Shown: positions 50,140 through 59,359, counted from the first letter of the stretch. The stretch: DNA of 64,000 nt from an uncultured Roseiflexaceae bacterium (GCA_937988885.1 CALKHR010000109.1:77419-141418), one strand, 5' to 3'. Numbers and translations are program-made. Notes: generated by a model from the sequence alone, not told the origin.

Positions 50140-51438
50140 ATGGGCACGCACAACTCACGGCTTGGTGGTTTTTATCAGCTTGCACCAAACGAGCGGATCC
50201 AGGCAATCAAGTCCTTCGACGGGCTGTGCGAGGAGGACCTCGACATTCTGCAGGGGGGCAATGGCATCCTAACGATCGAGCGGGCCGACAAGATGATCGA
50301 AAACGTGATCGGCACGTTCGAACTGCCACTCGGCATAGCAACCAACTTCCAAATCAATGGAGTTGATCGCTTGATTCCAATGGCCGTCGAGGAACCTTCA
50401 ATTTTGGCAGGTGCCAGCTATGCTGCAAAACTCGCTCGTGCAGGTGGCGGCTTTCAAGCAAGCTCCTCTGCACCGATGATGATCGGCCAGATCCAGCTTG
50501 TTGGCATCCAGAATGTAACAGAAGCAACCTCTCAGATCCAAGCACAACGCGAAGCTATCCTGGCCTTGGCCAATCGGCAGAGCCATAGTCTTGTCGCACT
50601 TGGTGGTGGGGCAAAAGATATTGAGATTCGCCACTTCGAGCAGAGCCCGATGGGGCCGATGTTGGTGATGCATTTGCTGATCGATTGCCGCGATGCAATG
50701 GGCGCAAATGCGATCAACACGATGGCCGAGGCGGTCGCGCCCCTGCTCGAAGAGCTGACCGGCGGACGAGCATACCTGCGCATTCTCTCGAACCTGAGCG
50801 ATCGCCGCCTGTCGCGCGCCCGCGTGGTGGTGCCACCAAGCGCACTCGCCCGCGATGGCCTGAGCGGCGAAGAGGTGATCGAAGGGATCTTGTGGGCCTA
50901 CGCCTTCGCGGCGGTTGATCCGTATCGCGCTGCGACCCACAACAAAGGTATCCTCAATGGCATCGACCCAGTCCTGATCGCCACGGGCAATGATTGGCGC
51001 GCCGTCGAGGCTGGTGCGCACGCCTACGCAGCGCGCAACGGCACATACACGTCGCTCTCGGTGTGGGAGCGTAACGAGGATGGGCATTTGGTCGGCACGC
51101 TTGAGATGCCGCTCGCCGTTGGGATCGTGGGTGGTGCCACCAAGGTGCACCCCGCCGCCCAAGCTGCGCTCAAGCTCTTGGGTGTGCAACACGCGCACGA
51201 ACTGGCCGAGATCTGTGTCTGTACTGGGTTAGCATCGAATTTGGCGGCTATGCGCGCGCTCGCCACCGAGGGCATCCAGCGCGGCCACATGAGCCTTCAC
51301 GCCCGCCAAATCGCTATGGCGGCAGGCGCCGAAGGTGCTGAGGTTGAGCAGATCGCCAACCGCATGATTGCTGATCGCACAATCAAGCCAAGCTACGCGG
51401 CAAGCCTGCTCGATCAGCTTCGCTCAGTCACTGTATAG
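50140..51438 (+). CDS. mvaA: HMG-CoA reductase, class II type
   Basis: A 432-aa HMG-CoA reductase that interconverts HMG-CoA and mevalonate. Signatures: PMAVEEPSILAGASYAAK, DCRDAMGANAINTM (substrate and cofactor region), GIVGGAT, and RGHMSLHARQIA with the catalytic His. The length and the sequence around these motifs point to the class II (bacterial, Pseudomonas/Staphylococcus-like) form. The ATG at 50140 has AAAGG upstream. It heads a run with HMG-CoA synthase, a thiolase-like protein and a DUF35 protein, so here it most likely acts in the biosynthetic direction. Confidence 0.95.
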   Translation: MGTHNSRLGGFYQLAPNERIQAIKSFDGLCEEDLDILQGGNGILTIERADKMIENVIGTFELPLGIATNFQINGVDRLIPMAVEEPSILAGASYAAKLARAGGGFQASSSAPMMIGQIQLVGIQNVTEATSQIQAQREAILALANRQSHSLVALGGGAKDIEIRHFEQSPMGPMLVMHLLIDCRDAMGANAINTMAEAVAPLLEELTGGRAYLRILSNLSDRRLSRARVVVPPSALARDGLSGEEVIEGILWAYAFAAVDPYRAATHNKGILNGIDPVLIATGNDWRAVEAGAHAYAARNGTYTSLSVWERNEDGHLVGTLEMPLAVGIVGGATKVHPAAQAALKLLGVQHAHELAEICVCTGLASNLAAMRALATEGIQRGHMSLHARQIAMAAGAEGAEVEQIANRMIADRTIKPSYAASLLDQLRSVTV

Positions 51439-51592
51439 CTCGAATGAGTTCATTCCCGCAGCAACGAGAGCTGCACGTCTCCACGTAATGGTGCGTGTCG
51501 GCCTTGTTGCTGCTCCGGGCGAGCATCAAACTTGTGGTGCCGCCATAGTTTTGATGCGCCCAAAATACCTTTTAATGCAGGAGGTGCCACAC

Positions 51593-52639
51593 ATGATGCG
51601 ACCAGAGAGACCTGTCGGCATCGTTGGTTATGGTGTCTATATCCCGAGATATCGCATCGCAGCGCGCGAAATCGCCCGCGTTTGGGGCGCTGAGGGCGGC
51701 GTCCCCGTGGATGCGAAGAGTGTTCCCGGCCCCGATGAAGATACCATCACCATGTCGATCGAAGCGGCCCGCAACGCGCTCGCACGGGGCCAGATCCGCG
51801 CCGAACAACTGAGCGCGGTCTGGGTCGGCAGCGAGAGCCACCCGTATTCGGTGAAGCCATCGGGTACGCTGGTGGCCGAAGCGCTCGGCGCGACGCCGTG
51901 GATCAGCGCTGGCGATTGGGAGTTCGCCTGCAAGGCGGGCACCGAGGCGTTCACCGCTGCCATGGGCATGATCGGCAGCAAGATGGCTGATTATGTGCTG
52001 GCGATCGGCGCCGATACCGCGCAGGGCCGCCCCAACGATGCGCTCGAATATACCGCAGCAGCGGGCGCAGCTGCGATGTTGCTCGGCCCCGCCGAACAGG
52101 CCGTCGCCACCATCGAGGGCACGATCTCGTACGTCAACGATACGCCCGATTTCTTCCGGCGCGCCGACCGCAACTACCCGGTGCACGGCAGCCGCTTCAC
52201 GGGCGAACCAGCTTACTTCACGCAGATCCGTGGCTCCGCGACGTATCTGCTCGAACAACTTGGCACCAAGCCCTCCGATTACACCTACGCAGTCTTCCAT
52301 CAGCCCAATGCGCGCTTCCCGCAAGCGGTCGGCAAGCAACTCGGCTTTACGCCGCAGCAACTGGCTCCAGGCTTGCTCGCGCAGCAGATCGGTAACAGCT
52401 ACTCGGCATCGGCACTGCTCGGCCTGAGCGCAGTGCTCGATCAGGCACAGCCCGGCGACACGATCTTCGTCGCCTCGTATGGTTCGGGAGCTGGCTCGGA
52501 TGCCTACGCGTTGCGCGTCACCGAGCAGATTGTCGAGCGCCGCACACGCGCCCCGTTGACTGAGGCGTATCTCAAACGCACGACCCAGATCGATTACGCG
52601 GTGTACGCCAAGTGGCGCGGCAAACTGGTGATGAACTAG
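51593..52639 (+). CDS. HMG-CoA synthase, archaeal type
   Basis: A 348-aa HMG-CoA synthase of the archaeal kind, which condenses acetyl-CoA with acetoacetyl-CoA. It opens with VGIVGYGVYIPRYRI. The catalytic Cys is in WEFACKAGTEAF (near residue 110), the His in FHQPNARFP, and SYGSGAGSDAY closes the active site. All catalytic residues seen are intact. The ATG at 51593 has AGGAGGT seven bases upstream; a longer frame to 51368 overlaps HMG-CoA reductase and was rejected. It lies 43 nt before the thiolase-like gene. Confidence 0.95.
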   Translation: MMRPERPVGIVGYGVYIPRYRIAAREIARVWGAEGGVPVDAKSVPGPDEDTITMSIEAARNALARGQIRAEQLSAVWVGSESHPYSVKPSGTLVAEALGATPWISAGDWEFACKAGTEAFTAAMGMIGSKMADYVLAIGADTAQGRPNDALEYTAAAGAAAMLLGPAEQAVATIEGTISYVNDTPDFFRRADRNYPVHGSRFTGEPAYFTQIRGSATYLLEQLGTKPSDYTYAVFHQPNARFPQAVGKQLGFTPQQLAPGLLAQQIGNSYSASALLGLSAVLDQAQPGDTIFVASYGSGAGSDAYALRVTEQIVERRTRAPLTEAYLKRTTQIDYAVYAKWRGKLVMN

Positions 52640-52681
52640 CGCTTCGTCTGTTCAGCACCCATATCGAACGAGGAGATTTGC

Positions 52682-53836
52682 ATGCAATCTGTGTATATTG
52701 TGGGAACAGGCCACACGCCAGTTGCCGAACATTGGAATCGCACCGCGGTATCGCTCGCGGTTGAGGCGTTGCAGGGCGCGCTCGGCGACATCGCCGCCAA
52801 TCGGCTTGGCGCGCTGTACATCGCCAATGCGCTCGGCAGCGCGATCGGCGTGCAGGCGCAACTCGGCGCGGCGATCGCGAATGCAGCAGGCTTGCGCGGC
52901 ATCGAGGCGCACACCGTCGAAGCTGGCGGTGCCTCGGGTGGTGTCGCGCTGCGTCAGGCGTACCTGGCAGTCGCATCCGGCGCATACGATCTGGTCGCTG
53001 TCGTGGGTGTCGAGAAGGTGACCGATGTGCTCGATGGCCGCTTGGAGGCTGGCCTCGCACTGGCGCTCGATAGCGATTGGGAAGGTATCCACGGCGCTAC
53101 GCTCACCGCACAATGGGCTATGCTGATGCGGCGCTATATGCACCAGTACGGCGTTGCGGCGGCGGATTTCGCGCCCTTCCCCGTGAATGCCCACGCCAAC
53201 GGCGCGGCGAACCCATCGGCGCTCTACCGCTTCCCGATCAATGCCGATAAGGTGCGCAGCGCGACGCCTGTGGCCGATCCCTTGGTGATGCTCGATACTT
53301 CGACTGCCGCCGACGGCGCTGCGGTGCTGATTTTAGCAGGCGAGCAACTGGCCCGCGAGCTGCCCGGTCCTCGCATTCGGGTGGCAGGCTCGGCGGTGGC
53401 GACCGACACCCTTGCGCTGCACAGCCGCCCCGATCCGCTCTGGCTGGAAGCCGCCGCCCGTTCGTCGGCGGTCGCGCTCCAGGGCGCGGGGATCAGCATC
53501 AGCGATGTCGATGTGTTGGAAGTGACCGATCCGCACGCGATCACAGCGGTGCTGGCGCTTGAGTCCAGCGGTTTCGCCGAGCGCGGCACAATGGTCAATT
53601 TGGCGCGTGATGGCGCGATCCAGCCGACAGGCTCGTTGCCAGTTGCGACTGCTGGTGGTTGCAAGGCGCGCGGCGATACGGTCGGTGCCAATGGCGTGTA
53701 TCAGGTGATCGAGCTTGTACAGCAACTGCGCGGCACCGCAGGTAAAACCCAGGTACAAGGCGCACGCATTGCGTTCGCGCAGTGCTTGGGCGGTATCGGT
53801 GCGACGGCGGCCACACACGTGTTGATTGCTGAATAA
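52682..53836 (+). CDS. Thiolase-like protein lacking catalytic residues
   Basis: A 384-aa protein of the archaeal/SCP-x thiolase family that normally accompanies HMG-CoA synthase. It is clearly of this family (VGTGHTPVAEHW start, ASGGVALRQAYLAVASG, DGAAVLILA, QVIELVQQLRG). Compared with my memory of archaeal members, the nucleophile position EACCASGG-type reads EAGGASGG (Cys to Gly), the VHD motif reads VTD, and GHPxGATG reads GDTVGANG (His to Asp). A Cys is present in QCLGGIG near the end. It is therefore probably not an active acetoacetyl-CoA thiolase; a structural partner role is inferred. The ATG at 52682 follows GAGGAG. Confidence 0.85.
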   Translation: MQSVYIVGTGHTPVAEHWNRTAVSLAVEALQGALGDIAANRLGALYIANALGSAIGVQAQLGAAIANAAGLRGIEAHTVEAGGASGGVALRQAYLAVASGAYDLVAVVGVEKVTDVLDGRLEAGLALALDSDWEGIHGATLTAQWAMLMRRYMHQYGVAAADFAPFPVNAHANGAANPSALYRFPINADKVRSATPVADPLVMLDTSTAADGAAVLILAGEQLARELPGPRIRVAGSAVATDTLALHSRPDPLWLEAAARSSAVALQGAGISISDVDVLEVTDPHAITAVLALESSGFAERGTMVNLARDGAIQPTGSLPVATAGGCKARGDTVGANGVYQVIELVQQLRGTAGKTQVQGARIAFAQCLGGIGATAATHVLIAE

Positions 53837-53894
53837 CGCAGGCAGACGAAGGTACGCCAACGCGACCTTGACTGTTTCGCAAAGGAAATAAAAA

Positions 53895-54287
53895 ATGGAT
53901 CTTGCAAAACACTGGAGATTACGGGGGCCACGCTACCGTTTGGAGGGGCAGCGCCATCGCAGCAGCGGCGCGGTGCGCTTCCCACCTGAGCCAACCACCC
54001 CGCAGGATGCCGAAGAATGGGAGCCGTATCAGTTGAGCGGAGCCGGGAAGGTCTTCTCGTTCACTGTGGTGCGCCAAGGGCCGGGCAGCCACGAGGGGCA
54101 GACGCCGTATATTCTGGCGATGATCTCCTTGGCTGAGGGGCCGATTGTGACGGCACAACTGACCGATTGCGACCCACAAGACGTGGCGATCGACATGCCA
54201 GTGGAGATGGTGACGCGACGACTAACGGACTTGGGGGAAGACGGGCTGATCGTGTACGGCTACAAGTTCCGCCCGGTATTGGGCTAG
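53895..54287 (+). CDS. DUF35 OB-fold protein without zinc-ribbon cysteines
   Basis: A 130-aa DUF35-type protein, the small partner that in archaea bridges thiolase and HMG-CoA synthase and shapes a shared CoA site. The family outline is clear: RGPRYRLEGQR at the start, then FPPEP, the OB-fold (GKVFSFTVV, PYILAMISL, VTAQLTD) and the end YGYKFRPVLG. The N-terminal rubredoxin-like ribbon, normally built on two CxxC pairs, has no Cys left (RHRSSG and TTPQDA at those places). The gene closes the operon and is convergent with lexA. Confidence 0.85.
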   Translation: MDLAKHWRLRGPRYRLEGQRHRSSGAVRFPPEPTTPQDAEEWEPYQLSGAGKVFSFTVVRQGPGSHEGQTPYILAMISLAEGPIVTAQLTDCDPQDVAIDMPVEMVTRRLTDLGEDGLIVYGYKFRPVLG

Positions 54288-54308
54288 AACAGCACATACA
54301 GCGGCACT

Positions 54309-54361
54309 AAAAACGGGTAGCGAGTGAAGGAGCGCGACAATCGAACCTTCACAGCTACCCG
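54309..54361 (-). terminator. Terminator between DUF35 gene and lexA
   Basis: Long stem CGGGTAGC / GCTACCCG with inner GTGAAGG / CCTTCAC. On the minus strand TTTTTAG follows, terminating lexA; it may also act on the convergent mevalonate operon. Confidence 0.75.
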
Positions 54362-54382
54362 AAATGATTCGGGGTAAAAAGT

Positions 54383-55042
54383 TTAGAGCATCTGGCGAAG
54401 CACGCCGACCACACGACCCTCGATACGCACATTGGCGGCATCGATGTAGATCGGCTCCATCGTGATGTTGGCGGGTTGCAAGCGCACGCGGCTTCCTTCG
54501 CGATAGAACTTCTTCAGCGTGACGGAGTTATCGTCCTTGATGCGCGCAGCGACCATCTGACCGTTATCGGCAGTCTCTTGGTAACGGATCAGCACGATAT
54601 CGCCATCGTCGATCAGAGCGTCGATCATCGAGTGGCCACGCACCTTCAGCGCGTAGACATCGTTGAGGCGCTCGGCTGGCGCGATATCCGAGGGGATCTC
54701 GATCATCTCGGCGGATTCAGCGGTGATCTCCTCTGGGTTCGGTAAGGGTTGGCCGGCAGTAATCACGCCCAACAGCGGCACTTGCGAAGAGTTGCGGCTA
54801 ATACGAGTAGGAGCAGCCTGAGGGATCGTAATACCACGCGACACTTTGCCCTCTCGCCTCAACAACCCCTTGCTTTCAAGAGCCTTTAGGTTATAGGCGA
54901 CGACCGAAGTCGAAGAGATATTTAGGGTCTCTTGAATCTGCCGAATCGCCGGTGGGAACCCCCGCCGAGACATAAAATCCTCAATATAATTCAGGATATC
55001 CCTCTGGCGAGCCGAGAGGCCGTCGGTGGTTCGTGAACCCAT
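54383..55042 (-). CDS. lexA: LexA repressor
   Basis: A 219-aa LexA, the self-cleaving SOS repressor. The N-terminal winged helix starts LSARQRDILNYIEDF with recognition helix SSTSVVAYNLKALESKG. The cleavage site is VITAG (Ala-Gly), the catalytic Ser is in GHSMIDALIDDGD and the Lys in SVTLKKFYRE. Length is normal. The ATG at 55042 has AAAGGA upstream. Its promoter carries a LexA-type box in the -35/-10 spacer, so autoregulation is likely. Confidence 0.97.
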   Translation of the reverse strand: MGSRTTDGLSARQRDILNYIEDFMSRRGFPPAIRQIQETLNISSTSVVAYNLKALESKGLLRREGKVSRGITIPQAAPTRISRNSSQVPLLGVITAGQPLPNPEEITAESAEMIEIPSDIAPAERLNDVYALKVRGHSMIDALIDDGDIVLIRYQETADNGQMVAARIKDDNSVTLKKFYREGSRVRLQPANITMEPIYIDAANVRIEGRVVGVLRQML

Positions 55043-55126
55043 GATACTGTCCTTTCATTAGCCGCGGCCATCATTAATGCAACCCAGACCGCAAACATGT
55101 TCTTTAGAACTTATGTAGCAATCTCC

Positions 55127-55155
55127 ATTATACAGAAACGTCTGTTCTGTGTCAA
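55127..55155 (-). promoter_or_regulatory. Consensus lexA promoter with embedded SOS box
   Basis: Minus strand TTGACA - 17 nt - TATAAT, a perfect consensus pair. The spacer contains GAACAGACGTTT (55136-55147), one mismatch from GAAC-N4-GTTC, so bound LexA would block RNA polymerase. Confidence 0.85.
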
Positions 55156-55309
55156 TAGTCATGCGAATGCATTGTGGAAAACCTGCCATGTAGCCTATCT
55201 GGATCAGATATGACACGATTTGCCGTTCCCAACGTTTCGAATACACACCTTTATGTTAATCGAATGGTTACTGCATGGCCCATGTTCACATTTTAGCAAT
55301 GAAGATCGC

Positions 55310-55338
55310 TTGACAATGGCGTCACAGGATGCCAAAAT
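55310..55338 (+). promoter_or_regulatory. Promoter of sensor kinase operon
   Basis: TTGACA - 17 nt - CAAAAT with TGC directly before the -10. The predicted start near 55345 favours the GTG at 55378 over the ATG at 55351 as translation start. Confidence 0.6.
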
Positions 55339-55377
55339 AGCTACATTATTATGTCTCCGCTTCAACACGAGGACTCC

Positions 55378-56916
55378 GTGAGCATGTCTGCAACTCCCCG
55401 ATCGTCGAATACATCTGCGCAAACGCCGTTGGCGCGTAAGCAAATGCAGCCGATCGCTGAGAGTTTGGCGGTGAGTGCTGGGGCTTGGGCTTGTTATCTT
55501 GCCCTCAATGATCGCGCAGGCCAAATTCCCCGCCATATCATTGCTAGCCGAACGGCAGATGAGATGCCCACATGGCGTATGCTTGATGGCCCTACGTTTG
55601 TGCGGCGTGTCTTTGCTTCTGGCGAGCCGATCAGCGGACGCATCGCCGATTGGCCGATCTTAATCTTGCCGCTCAAACGGGAGCAGCAGGCTATCGGTGC
55701 GACGATCCTCCTCTACAAAACGGAAGACGATATCGACCTACCACGCGCTGAAGCCGCAGCTCAGTTAGCAGCGATGACTGTCGATGCGGTGAAGCAAGTG
55801 GCGATGTTGCACTTTCAGGCGGAGGAGATTGAGGAACGCACCAGGCTCCGCGAGATCCAAATTAGTCGTAATTTGATCCGAGGCATCATCGACAGTGTGC
55901 CCATGGAACTGGCCCTGCTCGATTCTGAAGGCACTGTGCTGGCGGCGAACCGAGCACTCGCCAAGCGTTTCGGCCTCGAACCTGTGACGTTGGTTGGCAT
56001 GAACTACGATGCTGTGCTTGGTCCCTGGGAGGAATCGCCAGCTGCGCGAACCTTCGCGACGAGCCAACCGCAACACATGCAACGCACATTGCAGGGTCCC
56101 GAGGGCCAAGTCTTGCTCGAGATGATGAGCATCCCGCTGTTCGATCACGAGGGGCAGCCTCACCAAGTTGTTGAGGTGTGGGAGGATATCACCGAGCGCG
56201 TTGCGCTCCAAACGCAGTTGGTGCGTGTCGAGAAGCTTGCCGCGATCGGCCAACTCGCCGCAAGTATCGCGCACGAAGTAGGGAATCCGTTACAGGCTAT
56301 TCAGGGCTTTCTCGCGCTGTTCCTTGAACAATGCGACCCGCAGACCGCTAATCGGCGTTTTCTTGAATTGGCCGAGGAGGAGATCGAGCGGATCGTGCAT
56401 GTGCTCTCGCGTTTGCGCGACTTGTACCGCCCTCGCGCCGATGTGGTCGAGCCCACCGATATCAACGAGCTCGTCGAAAACGTGCTTCTGCTTACGAGCA
56501 AGCAGCTGGAGCGGGGGCGCATCCGTGTCTTGCGCGAGTTGGACCCGAATATCCCTGCGATCGCGGTGGTGGCCGACCAAATCAAACAGGTTATACTGAA
56601 CCTGGTGCTGAATGCAGCAGAAGCTATGCCAGATGGCGGATTGCTGCATGTGCAGACCTATCAACAACACGAATCTGGAAAAGACTATATCACGCTAACG
56701 ATCACTGATACTGGTATGGGGATTCCGCCTGACCAACTCCCGTTTATTTTCGATGGACTACACACGACTAAGGAGCGTGGGATGGGACTAGGCTTGTATA
56801 CGAGTAAAGCGATTATTGAACGGCATATGGGGCGCATTAATGCGCACAGTACTGCTGCTGAAGGGACAACGTTTATTATCATGCTGCCAATCAACCGAGA
56901 GGAGCAGACGGCATGA
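55378..56916 (+). CDS. Sensor histidine kinase (GAF-PAS-HisKA-HATPase)
   Basis: A 512-aa soluble histidine kinase without membrane segments. A GAF-like domain (about residues 25-150) and a PAS domain (about 165-285, VPMELALLDSEGTVLAAN; ending WEDITERV) precede the phosphoacceptor H-box SIAHEVGNPLQAIQG. The ATPase part has the N-box LNLVLNAAEAM, G1 DTGMGIP, the F-box and GMGLGLYTSK. The start GTG 55378 has GAGGA and fits the promoter; ATG 55351 or 55384 are alternatives. The response regulator overlaps its stop by ATGA, so the two form a two-component system of unknown signal. Confidence 0.92.
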   Translation: MSMSATPRSSNTSAQTPLARKQMQPIAESLAVSAGAWACYLALNDRAGQIPRHIIASRTADEMPTWRMLDGPTFVRRVFASGEPISGRIADWPILILPLKREQQAIGATILLYKTEDDIDLPRAEAAAQLAAMTVDAVKQVAMLHFQAEEIEERTRLREIQISRNLIRGIIDSVPMELALLDSEGTVLAANRALAKRFGLEPVTLVGMNYDAVLGPWEESPAARTFATSQPQHMQRTLQGPEGQVLLEMMSIPLFDHEGQPHQVVEVWEDITERVALQTQLVRVEKLAAIGQLAASIAHEVGNPLQAIQGFLALFLEQCDPQTANRRFLELAEEEIERIVHVLSRLRDLYRPRADVVEPTDINELVENVLLLTSKQLERGRIRVLRELDPNIPAIAVVADQIKQVILNLVLNAAEAMPDGGLLHVQTYQQHESGKDYITLTITDTGMGIPPDQLPFIFDGLHTTKERGMGLGLYTSKAIIERHMGRINAHSTAAEGTTFIIMLPINREEQTA

Positions 56917-57707
56917 AGCAAGCAGCACGAATTCTAGTAGTAGATGATGAGCGAGCGGTGCGTATGATGCTTGAAACGGCGTTACGCGCCCAAGGCTACC
57001 GGGTGCAATCGAGCGCAACCGGGCGAGAAGCGCGTGAGCTGTTACGCGGCGAAGAGTTCGATCTCGTGCTCCTTGATCTCCAGCTTGGTGATAGCGATGG
57101 GATCGATATTTTGCGCGAAATCAAGAATACTTGGCCTGCCACCGAGGTGATCCTGCTCACAGCCCACGGCTCGATCAATAGTGCGATTGCTGCACTACGG
57201 CTCGGCGCGTTCGATTACCTTCTGAAGCCTGCACAAGTTCAGGATATTCGTGAGCGTGTCGAACGGGGCCTTGAGCAACGTCAAGTGACGCTTCAACGCG
57301 GTGAACTGCTTCAACGCATCAGCGAGAGCGCCCGGGCATTGGGCATTATCGAGGGGGGCGGCGGTGTGCCACCGATGCAGCCGACGAACTCCGACCGCAT
57401 CGAGGTTGGGCCGCTGGTGCTCGATCTGCGCCGCCACGGTGCCATGCTGGGCAACCAACCCTTATCGCTGACGCGCACCGAGTTCTCGTTGCTCACCGCG
57501 CTGGCGCAGCAACCCGATACCGCGCTCAGCTACGGCTCGCTCTCCGAGGCGGTCTACGGGCGCGCTCAACCGGAGGACGAGGCGCGCGCCCTGCTGCGAC
57601 CACACATCGCGCGGTTGCGCCACAAAATCGAATCAACCAACGTCGGCGGTGTGATGCTGATCAGCATTCGTAGTATGGGCTACATGCTGCAGACCGTCGA
57701 AATGTAA
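56913..57707 (+). CDS. Response regulator with winged-helix output domain
   Basis: A 264-aa response regulator. The receiver domain has the acidic pocket VVDDE, phosphoacceptor Asp in LVLLDLQLGD, Thr in LLTAHG and Lys in YLLKPAQ. After a linker with a Gly-rich break (IIEGGGGVPP) comes an OmpR-type winged helix (LSLTRTEFSLLTALAQQPD; RLRHKIES; RSMGYML). It is translationally coupled to the kinase gene. Target genes are unknown. The relatively long linker (about residues 120-165) is unusual for OmpR-type regulators. Confidence 0.92.
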   Translation: MKQAARILVVDDERAVRMMLETALRAQGYRVQSSATGREARELLRGEEFDLVLLDLQLGDSDGIDILREIKNTWPATEVILLTAHGSINSAIAALRLGAFDYLLKPAQVQDIRERVERGLEQRQVTLQRGELLQRISESARALGIIEGGGGVPPMQPTNSDRIEVGPLVLDLRRHGAMLGNQPLSLTRTEFSLLTALAQQPDTALSYGSLSEAVYGRAQPEDEARALLRPHIARLRHKIESTNVGGVMLISIRSMGYMLQTVEM

Positions 57708-57779
57708 TCATACGCAGGTACAGGAGCCAGCCTTCGTTGCAGCGCGAAGTGCTGGCTGTGGCACCTTTTGAGGTAGAGC

Positions 57780-58733
57780 ATGGTTGCTCAGGCGATTCCG
57801 CTTCGCCATCTTCCGGCCCGTGTAAGCATCCGCGAGGTTGGCCCGCGCGACGGCTTGCAAAACGAGGATGTGATCCTCAGCGCTGATCAGAAGGTGCAAC
57901 TCATCAACGCGCTCTCCACCACGGGCCTCGATCTGATTGAAGTCGGCTCGTTTGTGCGCCCGCAGAACGTGCCGCAAATGGCCGATACCGCCGAGGTGTT
58001 TGCCCGTATCCAGCGCAAACCGGGCGTGATCTACAGTGCGATCGCTCCCAATGCCATCGGCGCGCGACGGGCGATCGCAGCGGGGGCCGACTCCATTCAG
58101 GTGTTCCTCAGCGCTTCCGAAAGCCATAATCAGAGCAATGTGAATATGAGCATCGAGCAGTCGCTGGTGCAGGCCGCCGAGATCGCGCAGATGGTGGCCG
58201 AGGCCGGGCGCATGTTCGATGCGGTGATCTCGGTGGTGTTCGGCTGCCCGTTCGAGGGCGATGTGCCGATCCAGCGCGTGCTCGATGTGAGCGAGCGATT
58301 GCTGGCGCTGGGCGCAGAGCAGATCACGCTTGGCGATACGACCGGGATGGCGCACCCTCGCTTGGTGCAGGAGGTGATACTGGCGTTGCAGCAGCGCTTC
58401 CCGCGCGCGCAGCTGCGCCTGCACCCACACAGCGCGCGAGGCGCAGGGCTCGCCAATGTGCTCGCGGCCCTGGAGGTAGGCGTGACGCGCTTCGATGCAA
58501 GCGCGGGTGGCATCGGTGGCTGCCCGTTCGCACCGGGCGCGCCGGGCAATATCTGTAGCGAGGACCTCATCCACATGCTGCACGAGATGGGCATCGAGAC
58601 GGGCATTAATCTGCCCGCGCTGATGGACTGCGCCAAGATGCTCGAACAACTGCTGGGCCACACCGTGCCGGGCCAAACCATCAAAGCTGGCCTCTGTCAA
58701 CACCTCCCCGCCGATGGTGGCCCCCGTCGCTAA
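57780..58733 (+). CDS. mvaB: Hydroxymethylglutaryl-CoA lyase
   Basis: A 317-aa HMG-CoA lyase, which splits HMG-CoA into acetyl-CoA and acetoacetate, the last step of leucine breakdown. Signatures: REVGPRDGLQNE with the catalytic Asp/Arg, GDTTGMAHP, HPHSARGAGLAN and the Cys-containing GGIGGCPFAPGAPGN. Length is normal. The ATG at 57780 has GAGGTAGAGC upstream. It stands near the mevalonate operon, but acts on the same intermediate in the opposite sense; the carboxylase beta subunit at 61845 fits leucine catabolism. Confidence 0.95.
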   Translation: MVAQAIPLRHLPARVSIREVGPRDGLQNEDVILSADQKVQLINALSTTGLDLIEVGSFVRPQNVPQMADTAEVFARIQRKPGVIYSAIAPNAIGARRAIAAGADSIQVFLSASESHNQSNVNMSIEQSLVQAAEIAQMVAEAGRMFDAVISVVFGCPFEGDVPIQRVLDVSERLLALGAEQITLGDTTGMAHPRLVQEVILALQQRFPRAQLRLHPHSARGAGLANVLAALEVGVTRFDASAGGIGGCPFAPGAPGNICSEDLIHMLHEMGIETGINLPALMDCAKMLEQLLGHTVPGQTIKAGLCQHLPADGGPRR

Positions 58734-58747
58734 CACAGGACGCTCCC

Positions 58748-59359
58748 ATGAACCAATCTTTCTTTTCGGCGCGCTACGATGCAGCCCTGGCGTTCGCGGC
58801 GCAGGCCCACCGTGCGCAAGTGCGCAAAGGCACCACGATCCCCTACATCGCGCATCCTTTCCACGTCTCGCTGCTGCTGATCCGGCATGGGTTCGGCGAG
58901 GATCTGGCGATCGCTGGGGTGCTGCACGATGTGATCGAGGATTGTGGTGTGTCGCCACAGCAGATCGAGCAACTGTTCGGCGAGACGGTGAGACGCTTGG
59001 TTGTGGCCGTCTCCGCGCCAACTTCGGCAGATAATAGCGAATTGCCCTGGGAAGAACGAAAACACGCGCAACTCGAACTGCTGCGAGCAGGCGGCCCCGA
59101 TGTGGCAGCGCTGAAGGCTGCCGATGCGATCCACAATGCTCGCTCGATCCTGGCGGATTACGCCGCGATCGGTGATCAAGTGTGGCTGCGCTTCAAGCGA
59201 GGCGCGACCTCGATCATTCAGCATTACCAACAGGTCTGCCGCGTAATCCAGGACCAACTCGGCGAGCACCCCATCGCGCTGGAGTTGGCCGCCGCCGTGG
59301 ATGAACTCTCGCAGATAGGCGGCAGTACGGCGCAGAAGGAGCACCCGCTTCTGCTATAA
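58748..59359 (+). CDS. HD-domain hydrolase, SpoT/MESH1-like
   Basis: A 203-aa HD protein resembling the hydrolase domain of RelA/SpoT and small alarmone hydrolases, which degrade (p)ppGpp. Seen: AHRAQVRKGTTIPYIAHP, the HD pair in GVLHDVIEDC and the later Asp in LKAADAIHN. No synthetase or regulatory domain is present. The ATG at 58748 follows AGGA and lies 14 nt after HMG-CoA lyase. The substrate is inferred from family resemblance. Confidence 0.85.
   Translation: MNQSFFSARYDAALAFAAQAHRAQVRKGTTIPYIAHPFHVSLLLIRHGFGEDLAIAGVLHDVIEDCGVSPQQIEQLFGETVRRLVVAVSAPTSADNSELPWEERKHAQLELLRAGGPDVAALKAADAIHNARSILADYAAIGDQVWLRFKRGATSIIQHYQQVCRVIQDQLGEHPIALELAAAVDELSQIGGSTAQKEHPLLL

Noticed and set aside
55351..55377. 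ATG at 55351 as start of the histidine kinase
   Set aside because: No ribosome-binding site, and it lies only about 6 nt after the predicted transcription start; GTG 55378 has GAGGA at good spacing. Not fully excluded.
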